Position numbers and translations under genes: made by a program | Assembly: GCA_024180945.1 (NCBI GenBank) | Contig: JAKSGN010000007.1 | Span: forward strand, 4,464,001-4,528,000 | Source: Macrophomina tecta | Lineage: Eukaryota; Ascomycota; Dothideomycetes; Botryosphaeriales; Botryosphaeriaceae | Length of the DNA stretch: 64,000 nucleotides | Reading direction: 5' to 3' | In this document: positions 9,912-19,562 of the stretch, piece by piece | Position numbering within the stretch: position 1 is the stretch's first letter | Layout of the letters: the number at the start of each line of letters is the position of its first letter | Notes under the pieces: model-generated | Told to the model about the DNA's origin: nothing | The model's database searches: none | What the model saw: only the letters and a program-made list of their open reading frames with translations

Positions 9912-11775
9912 CCCTGAAGCCCTTGGACTTCAAATTAGGAAGCGGAATGAGGTAGTCGTGGGCTTGGGTAATATCGGACTCGTTGGTCTCGTACAGCTGA
10001 AGGTTAGGGCCACCAGGACGGAACATGACGGCCATGAGGACATTAAGCTCTCCGTAAGCCAAGCTGTGAAGCGATCTGTTAGCAAAAGAAAATGCCGTAT
10101 ATGAAGAATGCGTAGCAGGAGCGCGAGATGCTCACCTCATTCCTAGACAGGATCGCGAACCCTTGGCGAAGGGGACGTAGTTGCGTCTCATGGCCGGGTT
10201 GACATCGCCGAGCCACCTTTCGGGAATAAACTCAAACGGCTTTTCGTAAACATTGGGATCGGTGTGCATCATGTAGGCAGACATGCCGACGGGAATGCCG
10301 CGGGGAATAGTGTAGTCCTTGTACTGCAAAGCCATGTCGGGCGAGACGCGAGGTAAGCGGTGCATGACACCATAGCTCAGGCTGCTCGTTGTATTAGCCG
10401 ATCAGATCGCAGCGTGGAAGAAGGGTGCTCGTCTCACCGAAGACCCTCGTGGATGACTGCCTGCAAATAGGGTAGTTTCTCGATCTGCGCCCATGTGGGG
10501 AACGTGTTGGGGTAGTCGGCCATGATGTCCTTGAGCTCGAGCTGCAGTCTTTCCCTGATGTGCGGCTTCTGCAGGACGTAGAAGGTGATGAAGTCGAGCG
10601 TCCGCGCAACACTGACACTGCCGGCGCCGAAAATGATCTGCGCCTCCTTGACGAGCCGGTCCACCGAGAGCTCTGACTGGGGCATTTCGCTGTCGAGAAT
10701 GTGGCGGAAGAGAGAGGTGCGGTTGCCGTCGGCCTTGGCTTCTTTTCCATTGCGCTTGTCATCGATAGCCTTTTCGATACTGCTCCGAGCGAACTATTTG
10801 GATAATTAGAGAAAATGTTGCCACGGATGCGGAGGAGGAGTGGCGGCCATACCTTCTCAAAGTCCTTAGGTCCATCGCTGTGGGGCAGCACCCACGAGAC
10901 AACAGACTCGGGGATCCAGCTGATGACTTTGATAAGCCAGGGGAAGGCCACCATCATGGGAATGGACAGAATAACGCCATGGACCAGTTCGAACCAGTTG
11001 CTGGCAAAGTTGGGATCATCCAAAAAGTCGGGGGCGTCGTCGGTGCAGATTCTGGTGATGACATCGCCGGAGAAGGCAAAGAAAGCGTGATCCAAACGGA
11101 TGACACGGCCGGTACCGCTGAGCTCCGAGAGCCGCTTGTCAAGCTTCTTAGCGAGGTCATGGAGCATGGGCTCCATCTTGGTGACACCAAGGCGGGAGAA
11201 AAAGGGCTCGAGCGGCTTTCTCCTCCTGCGGTGGAGATCATGCGGAGTAGTGAGGAAGTGAGAGTCTGCTCGATTAGTCGGGCTGGTAAGATCGAGTTCA
11301 AATCACGGTCGTACCTTCGAAATTTAACCCCTTGACGAATTCATGGTGGTTCTCGGTGCGGCGGACGCTGCCGGCAACATAGAGCGTATTGTAGAATTCG
11401 CCATCATCAATCGAAAGCTCGTGGGGATTGATGCGCACAATGGGGCCTTTGGGATATTGATCAGCAAAGCCAGGACTAAGTAATGTTTGTATCAGTAAGT
11501 GCGCACTCACCGTATTTGTTGTGGAGCTCCTTGATTTTGAAGACGTATTTGCCCTGCTTGACAACATCGTAATAGAACTCGTACCAGCCGGTAAGCGCGG
11601 CGATTTTAGGCCCCGGGAAGCGTGCGAGGGGCGAAATGAAGAGGCGGTAGATGGTCAGCCAGAACAGGTAGCCTGTGAGCAGTACGGCGCCGCTCAGTGC
11701 CGCTCTGCCAAGCAGCGTCGGAGGAAGACGAGAGAGCACGGCCTGCACGACCGAAGGGGCGTTCGCTGAGTCCAT
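9898..11775 (-). CDS. Cytochrome P450 (P450-A), cluster monooxygenase
   Basis: Six exons (11775-11511, 11446-11315, 11265-10853, 10793-10438, 10381-10136, 10063-9898) encode 525 aa. An N-terminal membrane anchor (~residues 20-48) is followed by the Pro-rich hinge FPGPKIAAL, then [14 protein letters not shown], the ExxR motif in HEGLR (~384-388), the PERW region and the haem loop [10 protein letters not shown]. It resembles the trichodiene-oxygenase-like group of fungal P450s. The I-helix is unusual: the expected AG-x-E-T-T is AGSVSV (~327-332), lacking the acid-alcohol pair used in oxygen activation. Alternative oxidation chemistry or loss of activity should be considered. It shares a 564-bp divergent promoter with the terpene cyclase, so co-regulation and an early step on the cyclase product are likely. 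Confidence 0.9.
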
Positions 11776-12339
11776 GCTGGGTGGCTACGCTCAGAGCACC
11801 ATGAGCAGCGTGAATTGGGGGGTTCCGCAATTTGGTACTTGAGGACTTCGACTTTTAAAGTTGGATCGCGAACATCGGTAGTCTGCGCGGCAGCAGCTGC
11901 TGAGGCCGAGATCGGTTCACGTCCGGCCCGCAATATGAGCGAGTCAAGGCGGATGCCAGCCGGCCCGGACAGACCACCCTCCGCCCTCCGAGCACAAATG
12001 CCCTGTTTAAGCAACGCCGCAAAGGGCCGCCAGCAGTCGGGCCGTCGGAACTTCCTTCTGCTTACCTGCGAAACACTCGCAGCGCTTCTCCGTCTCAGGC
12101 GCACCTCCGCTACGGACGCGGAATGAGCGACATCTCCGGGCGCAGTTCCAGCGGCATCTATCATCTCAACCCCTCCCCAGCGAGATTTATATAGCTATCG
12201 AAGATGTCTCTGTCCTATCGACCATCCTCAACAGCACAAACAAGCCCCATGAGCCCCGGCGACTTCATCTACCTTACCATCCTCAACCTCGTCCTGCTTA
12301 GCTTCTACCTCCTCCTCCAATCCTCCCTCGTCCAGCAAG
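11776..12339. promoter_or_regulatory. Bidirectional promoter of P450-A and terpene cyclase
   Basis: A shared intergenic region drives P450-A leftward and the cyclase rightward. It contains a near-perfect operator TCGGGCCGT at 12037-12045, further CGG/CCG-rich segments at 11920-11970, and a TATA box (TTTATATAG, 12186-12194) facing the cyclase. Confidence 0.55.
12186..12194 (+). promoter_or_regulatory. TATA box for the terpene cyclase
   Basis: TTTATATAG is placed about 150 bases upstream of the cyclase ATG. Transcription would probably start in the uORF region just downstream. Confidence 0.45.
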
Positions 12340-12358
12340 ATGCAGCTTCTCTACTCTA
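12204..12358 (+). other. Upstream ORF overlapping the cyclase start
   Basis: An ATG at 12204 (or the in-frame ATG at 12249) opens a 51-codon frame ending at TAA 12356-12358, in a different frame from the cyclase, whose ATG is at 12340. The peptide has a hydrophobic stretch (YLTILNLVLLSFYLLL). If included in the transcript it would inhibit cyclase translation, unless the start site lies downstream of it or a 5' leader intron removes it. Confidence 0.4.
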
Positions 12359-13607
12359 AGCTCGTTGACCCGTCCGAGTACGACATGGACGGGATCAGCA
12401 GCCCTGAACTCGACCTCCGTATTAGCAAATACGCCGATTTCGAGGAGATTGGCACCATTCGCGCCCAGGAAGACTGGCGCAAGTACGTTGGCCCCGTTGA
12501 GCCTTACTACCGCGGCGGCCTCGGGCCCAAGTACAACTTCATGGCCATCGCCGTGCCTGAGTGTCTTCCTGAGCGTCTTGAGATCATCTCGTACGCTAAC
12601 GAATTCGCCTTCCTCTACGATGGTGAGCTCCACGAGGGAGAGTACCAGAGAGCGCGTCACTAACGACATGCAGATATGGTTGATAACGTCAGCAAGGAGG
12701 AGGGTGACAAGCTGAACGACCAGCTGATGGCTGCCTTCCAGGAGGCCGCCACGACCGGCAAAATCACTCAGGCCTTGACGGGCAAGAGATATGTCCAGGC
12801 GCAGATGCTGCTCGAGATGATGGCCATCGACAAGCCCCGTGCTCTCGTCGCCATGAAGGCCTGGGCCGAATTTGCCGAGTTGGCGTCTGGCCGTGAGCAC
12901 TTTACCGATTTCGCGTCGTTGGACCAGTACATCCCTTACCGCATCCTCGACGTCGGCGAAATGTAAGTAGCTCGCGCTCGTATTAGCCACTCGGCCCACT
13001 GACATCTCAAAGGTTCTGGTTCGGCATGCTGACCTTTGGCGTGGGCTTGACGATCAAGGAAGAGGAGATAGAAGAGTGCAGGCTCCTCAGCCGCGACGCG
13101 TACATCATCTTCGGGCTGCAGAACGACCTGTACTCGTGGGAGAAGGAGGTGGCGGCGGCGGAGAAGATCGGCCAGAAGCACGTCGTCAACGCCGTGTATG
13201 TCATCATGAAGGAGCACGGCGTGGGCGTCGACGACGCCAAGCAGATCTGCCGTCGCGTCATCCTCGAGCACGAGGCCAAGTACATCAAGACGCTGCGCGA
13301 GGTCGAGAAGCGCACCGATCTCAGCCACGACCTCAAGCGCTTCGTCGAGGCCCTGCAGTACAGCTCCACCGGCAACGTGCTTTGGTCCGTCCTGTGCCCC
13401 AGGTACCACGCCGACGTCGACTTCAACGAGCGCCAGTACTACCGCATGAACCACGGCGCCGTCTCCGTCCCGCCTAACCACGACTACGGCCTCAAGACTA
13501 TCTTCGAGCCCCCAGCGCCGGTGGCTCCTGCGGAGCCTACTGCGACCGCTGCACCTGCAACAACACCCTTGGCGAGCCAGCCTGTGGAGGTCAAGGCCTC
13601 TGCTTGA
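12340..13607 (+). CDS. Stand-alone class I terpene (di/sesterterpene-type) cyclase
   Basis: Exons are 12340-12622, 12674-12962 and 13013-13607; 388 aa. It ionises a prenyl diphosphate and cyclises it. The sequence matches the cyclase half of fungal chimeric synthases (PaFS, ophiobolin-type): RAQEDWRKYVGP, GGLGPKYNF, VPECLPERLEIISYANEFAFL, then the metal-binding DDMVD (94-98, split by the first intron) and the NSE triad NDLYSWEKE (228-236). PaFS-like proteins continue into a prenyltransferase domain of ~330 residues; here the protein ends in a ~45-residue Pro/Ala/Thr-rich tail. That tail resembles the interdomain linker, so either a fusion was lost or the cyclase was always separate. The neighbouring GGPP synthase supplies the missing activity, as reported for SdnA/SdnC of sordarin biosynthesis. 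A diterpene product is therefore most likely. Confidence 0.92.
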
Positions 13608-15199
13608 TGGCTATGCAGTTGAGTGTACTATTAAAGCATTCCCATGCAGGCCGTCCGTATGATGGCTGCGCACCCCTCCACCACACTTCAGCGGCTGTGA
13701 AGGTAAAAGAGGCAGGTCAAGCGTGAAATTGGCGGATGAGGGTTCCCCGATGATCTTTCAGAGGACGACGATGCTCAGAATGCAAACCCGCCACTTTGAG
13801 GTTTTCTTAAGTTGACCGAGATCTTGGAGTATTGTGTTTCAATTGGAATTGTTTATATCCGTTTAGCTGTAGAGGAATTGAATGGAGCTGCCGCTATGCA
13901 TGTAGGCATACTTGTGCATGAGCTAAGAGAAGGTCTCATTTTGTCATATCGCTGCTCCTCGTGATCTAGTTTGTCCTTTTTTGCATATCTCTTTTTGTTC
14001 TGATGAGCTATGACTCTACAACCATCCCTTCTTGCCATTCGGCAACTGTCTCATTCCAAACTAGGAGGAAGAGCGGATAGGACACGACTAGAATCTCAAA
14101 AAGCGAATAAAATAGTCACAAAAGTAAATTCTGTGTCATGTTGTGGTGAGGCGGCGCAACGGTTTCAGGACCAAGGATAGTAAAGTTGACAAATTCCGCT
14201 TCTGTACGGGTCGTATGAGGATAAAAATTAACGCGCAAAAACAACGCATTCGATGAATAATGAGTTGAAGGTAGTGGGTCATGGTAACTGGCAAATAGAG
14301 CGAACACCGCTACTTCACTGAATGATGGTTAGAAGACTGAGCTATATGCATATCTGCGGCCTATCCTATATGTGCTTATGGCGTGAGCAAGAGCCGAAGA
14401 TGGCGTGATCTGCAAGCGTATGAAATGCATGTGTCACAAAGGGGAGAGGTTGGAGCCGATCGAATGTTAATATGCAGCACTGAGCACCCTGCGGTTGTAA
14501 GGAGAAATTCATGGCTGTCGTGAAAAGAAGCAAAACCGCAACGTCATCTCATGACTCCCTGCAACGAAACTGATGAAAATTGCTTTTTGATGTTGAACAT
14601 TTGAAACCAAGGAGAGGTTACCCCCGAGCCTGCACAGTTGCCCGAATGGTGGCTAAAACAAGGTTGATGCTTCCGCTACTCCATCTGACAATCATAATCG
14701 ACGCCGGTCTAACTTTACGCAATCGAGCTCGAAGTGCTATAGCTCAAACTCACCGCACGACTGTTGCATTTTTGGTACTGGTGTGTTTCGGCCACTCACG
14801 CTATTAGCGTCTGCAATAAATACAGAGGAGATTGCGCTCAAGAAAGTGGCAGAGTGTTCTGCAGCAAAATGCTCCACGAGGGCGAAGAAAGGCTTTGGAC
14901 TCGCTGGCCCGTGCTGATCGAGCCGAGATTGTTGCATTTCAGCTAATCTACTACTCTGTACTCTTGATTGCTCCGCATTTGGACCTTGCAAGTATATAGC
15001 AACGCGCAGGCATATCCTTAATACAGACTCTAATCTCCTCCAATACAGTTCCTACACAATCTTCACGTGCAACTTGGTTGGACTTGGCTACAGTATTATA
15101 TACCTTCTTTTCTTACGCGCTGCTTGAGGATATTCCAGCAGGCCTTAGTGTGGTTCAGACCTAATAAGTAATTGAGGTGGTTAAAGGAAAGTTTCGAGT
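13608..15199. other. AT-rich intergenic region, no gene
   Basis: It holds the cyclase 3' flank followed by AT-rich DNA without convincing frames on either strand. It probably includes transposon debris continuous with the relics to the right. Confidence 0.55.
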
Positions 15200-15479
15200 C
15201 CGTATCGTCTCTTCACTCTGGCTAGCTTGTTACTGAATGAGCGCGTGCGGTGCGAGGAGTCACTGTCTTATTAGAGGAGAGCACGGCAATACTCAGCCCT
15301 AGTCCAATTGAGACTTACTTAATGCACTTAGGTAGAATTTGGCTAGCGTAGTAAACCCGCGTCATTAAATTACCCTCTTCCTCCTTCTTATTATTTAATA
15401 AACGGCTTCTTCCTTACCCTACGTACAGGTAGTCTATTTTAGTGAAGATATTTGCGTGCCGTGTTAGCATGCATAAAAC

Positions 15480-15700
15480 AACCTAATTTACTAGGGGTTA
15501 ACAGGTAGTCGAATGTGTCGAACAGGTTATTAGTAATATAGCGGACCAGCTAGCGTTTAGCGCGTTTATCGAGCTTAGAAGGACGCCTAGTCCGCTTTAC
15601 GATAGCAAAGGGGTCCTCTAGCTTACCCCAGACCTATTTAAGAATTGAACTAATAGTCGACTTAGGTATGTTAAGGAAAGAGCCAATACTGCGAGTGCTC
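15480..15700 (-). mobile_element. Tc1/mariner-type transposase relic, helix-turn-helix part
   Basis: On the minus strand from about 15692 leftward, translation gives RSIGSFLNIPKSTISSILK, followed after a stop by a WGKLEDPF segment, TRRPSKLDKRAKR and LVRYITNNLFDT. This is the pattern of the N-terminal DNA-binding helix-turn-helix and linker of Tc1/mariner transposases. Several stops break the frame, and the AT-rich substitutions are compatible with repeat-induced point mutation. No terminal repeats were identified. Confidence 0.55.
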
Positions 15701-15825
15701 ATATTACAGCAGTGGAGAAACTACACGGTTGCCCGTGTGGTCTCTGGCCACTGCCTACGGCCAGTCTTTGGTTTAACAGTCATTTAATGGCTGGTAGTTG
15801 ACTAGTTTTCGAGCAGTGGTGGGCA

Positions 15826-16440
15826 GAGTAGTGGTCATATACTAAGCGAGAGCGCATGTCCGGTTATTGCCCAATGACTTTTTGTAGGCGACTATACAAA
15901 CCGTTCCTTCTGATGCGGAGGAGGGGGGTGTCGAATATTAGCCGGCTCGTAACGGTGCGAGGCTCGCATAGAACGTGCTCGGATTTAAGATCTTATGGAT
16001 TAATAGGTGACTCGTCTGTAAAATTGAAGAACTAGTAGAATTGCATAATAGACCGATGTTCCTTACGCCAGCCGTATTTAACGCGCTCTATTTTATCCTT
16101 TCGACTGATCCCTCGTATAATTTGCATATTGAATCGTCTAGCTCCATGCCTACGGGCAACTAGGTTGTGCTCTAGTGTACACGCGTAGATAGAGCGGTAA
16201 TAGAATTCGATTTGGGTATCGTAGTTCTTAGTCCTTATCAGATTATCTTGGTCAAGTAGCTTGTCTATCTGCTTGGCTGATAGCTTGCGAGGATGTCCAG
16301 AGCGTGAACCCTTACCCTGGTTACGCCTATACGCAGCCGGCCCTCGCTTTTTGCGGAGGCGCAGCTGGTACTTGGCTGTAGAGGTTGATAGTGGAGGGTC
16401 CTAGTCAGTATTCACCTGGTCGATGCGCTTGCGTGGAGGC
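15826..16440 (-). mobile_element. Tc1/mariner-type transposase relic, DDE-containing
   Basis: Minus-strand translation from 16440 leftward gives GHPRKLSAKQIDKLL, a long Arg/Lys-rich stretch with LEHNLVARRHGARRF, KIERVKYGWRKEH, and FNFTDESPINP, the last resembling the first catalytic Asp (TDE) of DDE transposases. At least three in-frame stops and a degenerate right half make it a fossil. It is distinct from the intact element at 32533, with different sequence. It lies between the cyclase and HMG-CoA synthase genes, i.e. inside the cluster. Confidence 0.6.
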
Positions 16441-16556
16441 CTGCTGTCAATGGCATTAAAGAACCGCGTCCTCCTAAATGTATGGTCTTGAGGATGCGCA
16501 CGAACATTCGGCCGAGCCTCTGGATTGCTGGAAGGGGTGTTAGGGGCCCTGCATTA

Positions 16557-16559
<3 letters not shown>

Positions 16560-16647
<88 letters not shown>

Positions 16648-16653
16648 GAGAGA
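16560..16653. repeat. Compound microsatellite (TG)n(AG)n
   Basis: There are about 24 TG units (16560-16608) followed by about 20 AG/GA units with one interruption to 16653. It lies ~650 bases upstream of the HMG-CoA synthase ATG. Confidence 0.95.
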
Positions 16654-17305
16654 TGAAAAGAGACGCTCATGAGCCGTGAGTAAGCGTACTGTATGCAGAG
16701 GCCAGCGAGTCTCAACTCTTTCTTCGCCCCCGTGCTCCAGTAGAGGACACGTCTTGCCCGGCTCGCTTCCATATTCGGACCTTCTGGTTCCGGCAGTTGG
16801 AAGGCTTTGGAAGCCGACTGCTTCAGAATTTTTCTCCTACACAGCTGCAATTTGTGCTTCATCCCTTGCCGGAGAACTTCGACAGGATGAAAAGAGTGAT
16901 GGAGCGTTACGCGGAGGTCGGCTTTTTCGCCGGGTAACAGCAGGACCTGGCGGCTCCAGAACCTGTTTCGGCTTTTGCGAGCAAAACTTACTTGATTCGG
17001 CAAACGAGCGGCACGACAGGAAGGATGCTTTCAGCCTCTCCGAGCGCCCAGAGCACTTCGGATGTACTGCTTATCGACACCTTTCATTGTTGCAAGCGCC
17101 AGGTCTCGGAAACAGAGCACTAGGAATGAAAAGCAGTGGAGGGGCCCTTTTTTTTGCGCTCGACAACCCCGCTTTGAATTTCCGGCCCAACTGCAAATAC
17201 TGTTTGTTCTCTGTCGGCCCTCCTGCAGTGTCGCTTTCATACCGCTGGTTCTGTGCGCCCGAATAAGTGCTGTCGGCCAACCAACTACCGCGCTCAACAG
17301 TCAAG
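16654..17305. other. Upstream region of HMG-CoA synthase
   Basis: I see no gene; the overlapping frames here are unconvincing. Only degenerate operator-like sequences are seen (TCGGACCTT at 16775, TCGGCCCTC at 17214), so evidence for cluster-specific control of HMG-CoA synthase is weaker than for the other genes. Confidence 0.5.
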
Positions 17306-18988
17306 ATGGCGCCCCAAAACATCGGTATCAAGGCGATCGAGCTGTACTTTCCCGCTCAATGCGTTGATCAAGCCGAGCTCGAGAAGTATGATGGAGTCGC
17401 TCAAGGAAAGTACACCATCGGCCTGGGCCAGACCAGAATGAGCTTCTGCGACGACCGTGAAGGTGAGCGAGCAATTTTCTCCCATGCCAACTTGCGCTTG
17501 GTTCTCTCCCCGCCTTTCGTCGCCGCCATGAGTTGCACCGCTAACGAGAGCTTTGGACAGACATCTACTCTCTGGCCCTGACCGCCGTGTCTTCGCTGCT
17601 GAAGAAGTATGACATCGATACCAACAGCATTGGCCGCCTCGAAGTCGGCACCGAAACGCTGATTGACAAGTCCAAGTCGGTCAAGTCAGTGCTGATGCAA
17701 CTGTTCCCCGGCAACTCGAACATCGAGGGCGTCGACACGGTCAACGCCTGCTACGGCGGCACCAATGCCGTCCTCAACGCCGTCAACTGGATCGAGTGCT
17801 CGGCCTGGGACGGCCGTGACGCCATTGTCGTCGCCGGCGACATTGCTCTCTACAAGAAAGGCAACGCGCGCCCCACCGGAGGCGCAGGCTGCGTCGCCAT
17901 GCTGATCGGCCCCGACGCGCCCGTCGTCTTCGAGCCCGTCCGCGCATCGTACATGGCGCATGTTTACGACTTCTACAAGCCGGATCTGACCAGCGAGTAT
18001 CCGTACGTCGACGGGCAGTTCTCAATCCGCTGCTATACTGAAGCAGTAGATGCCTGCTACAAGGCGTACAACGCCCGTGAGAAGCAGTTCGCTGTATCCC
18101 ATTCCAACGGTACTCATCGCCAGAACGGAGTGAACGGAGTGAATGGATTGAACGGCACCAACGGCGTGAATGGAACTAATGGTGTGAACGGCACCAACGG
18201 CGTGCATGGCACCAATGATGTCAACGGTACCAATGGAGTTGACGGCTACAAGCCCGCGCAAGCGACGAACGGTACGAACGGCGTAGCCAAGGTGGTGCCG
18301 CTGGACCGGTTCGACTACATGGCCTTCCACGCGCCCACGTGCAAGCTGGTCAGCAAGTCGTATGCGCGCATGCTGTACAACGACTACCTGGCGGACCCGG
18401 AGAATCCGGCGTTCGCCGATGTGCCCGCCGAGGTGCGCGACCTCGACTACGCCGCCTCCATCACTGACAAGACGGTCGAGAAGACGTTCATGGCCTTGGT
18501 GAGGACCCGGAACAGAGCAGCCCACCTGTATGATCGTCTCCGAGCTAACGCGCATGCAATAGGCCAAGAAGCGCTTCGCCAGCCGCGTCCAGCCGGCCAT
18601 CCAGGTGCCGGCCATGTGCGGCAACATGTACACCGGCAGCGTGTGGGGCGGCCTTGTAAGCCTGCTGGCCAACGTCGGCTCCGACCAGCTGCAAGGCAAG
18701 CGCCTCGGTCTCTTCAGCTACGGCAGCGGCCTCGCCTCTACGCTGCTCTCGCTCAGGGTGAACGGCAGTACGGCGCGCATCGCGGAGAAGGTGGATCTGC
18801 ACCGCCGCCTGGAGGCGCGCGAAGTCGTCGCACCGGAGCTGTATGACGAGATGTGCAACCTACGCGAGCAGGCGCACCTCAAGAAGGGGTTTAAGCCGAG
18901 TGGGGCGGTAGAGAGGATCAGGCCGGGCACTTACTATCTGGAGGATGTAGATGAGATGTTCCGGAGAAGTTATGCTATCAAGGCTTAG
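17306..18988 (+). CDS. Hydroxymethylglutaryl-CoA synthase (cluster copy)
   Basis: Exons are 17306-17462, 17561-18498 and 18563-18988; 506 aa. It condenses acetyl-CoA with acetoacetyl-CoA to HMG-CoA, the step before HMG-CoA reductase in the mevalonate pathway. All catalytic residues are visible: Glu84 in [10 protein letters not shown], nucleophile Cys116 in [10 protein letters not shown], and His309 in [24 protein letters not shown] and [10 protein letters not shown] are further family blocks. Residues ~234-294 are an Asn-Gly repeat inserted in a surface region where fungal enzymes are variable. No organelle-targeting sequence is obvious, so it is probably cytosolic. Its position between the cyclase and P450-B suggests a duplicated enzyme recruited for precursor supply; if it is the organism's only copy, the cluster would instead have formed around an essential gene. 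Confidence 0.93.
18105..18284 (+). repeat. In-frame Asn-Gly coding repeat
   Basis: A degenerate 9/18-nt tandem repeat encodes NG[V/T/L] units inside HMG-CoA synthase (for example [11 protein letters not shown]). Synonymous codon variation between units shows it is not a very recent expansion. Confidence 0.85.
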
Positions 18989-19562
18989 AGCGCGCACGGC
19001 CAGTGTGGATGCTCGGAGGGCTGTGTTTCTTTTTCCTTTCTTCTTCTTTCTCTCTCTCTCTCTCTCTCTCTTTTTAGGAGTAGCAGTTTGACAGTGGGCT
19101 GTTCTGAACTCTTTTGCTCTGGTGCGCCCTTGTTGCCCGACGATACGGACCTTTGGATAGAGAATCCCAATAGATCTCGCGCACACTCTCGATGGGACCG
19201 GCAAGAACGTGGTCAAGCCCACGTACGGTGTGGAAGCTCGGGAGAACTCAAGAGCCCAGTTCTAGATGGACAGTCTGCCAAAGGTTGGTTCGTGCCTGAC
19301 TCAGGTCTGTCAGCACTCTGTTGTGTTCCGCGACCGCTTCGGAGGTCACGGAATGCCGCCTTTGGAGAATGGTGGCGCTCGGGCCGAGCTTTCACATATC
19401 CAGCGGCCGTGTGAGTTTACCAAATGTATCATGAACTCGCTTCCATTATTTTCTCGCGGCCGTTCAATCCATGGGTGCTTTTCTCTGCTGCAGCATCCAA
19501 CTTGAATCAAGCCACCAACCCAATTATTCTGGTCGCTTTGATGCACTTCCAGTTCCTTCAAG
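18989..19562. promoter_or_regulatory. Intergenic region upstream of P450-B
   Basis: It holds the HMG-CoA synthase 3' flank with a CT microsatellite (19042-19072), then the P450-B promoter with a perfect TCGGGCCGA operator candidate at 19379-19387, 176 bases before the P450-B ATG. No further gene is visible. Confidence 0.5.
19379..19387. promoter_or_regulatory. Candidate Zn2Cys6 operator TCGGGCCGA
   Basis: It is a perfect copy of the TCGG-N-CCGA repeat and sits in a larger dyad (GCTCGGGCCGAGCT). An almost identical 13-base match recurs at 22546-22558. Confidence 0.5.

Noticed and set aside
18022..18699. 225-codon minus-strand frame rich in Ile/His/Val/Gly repeats
   Set aside because: It is the mirror of the Asn-Gly repeat and GC-rich codons of HMG-CoA synthase.
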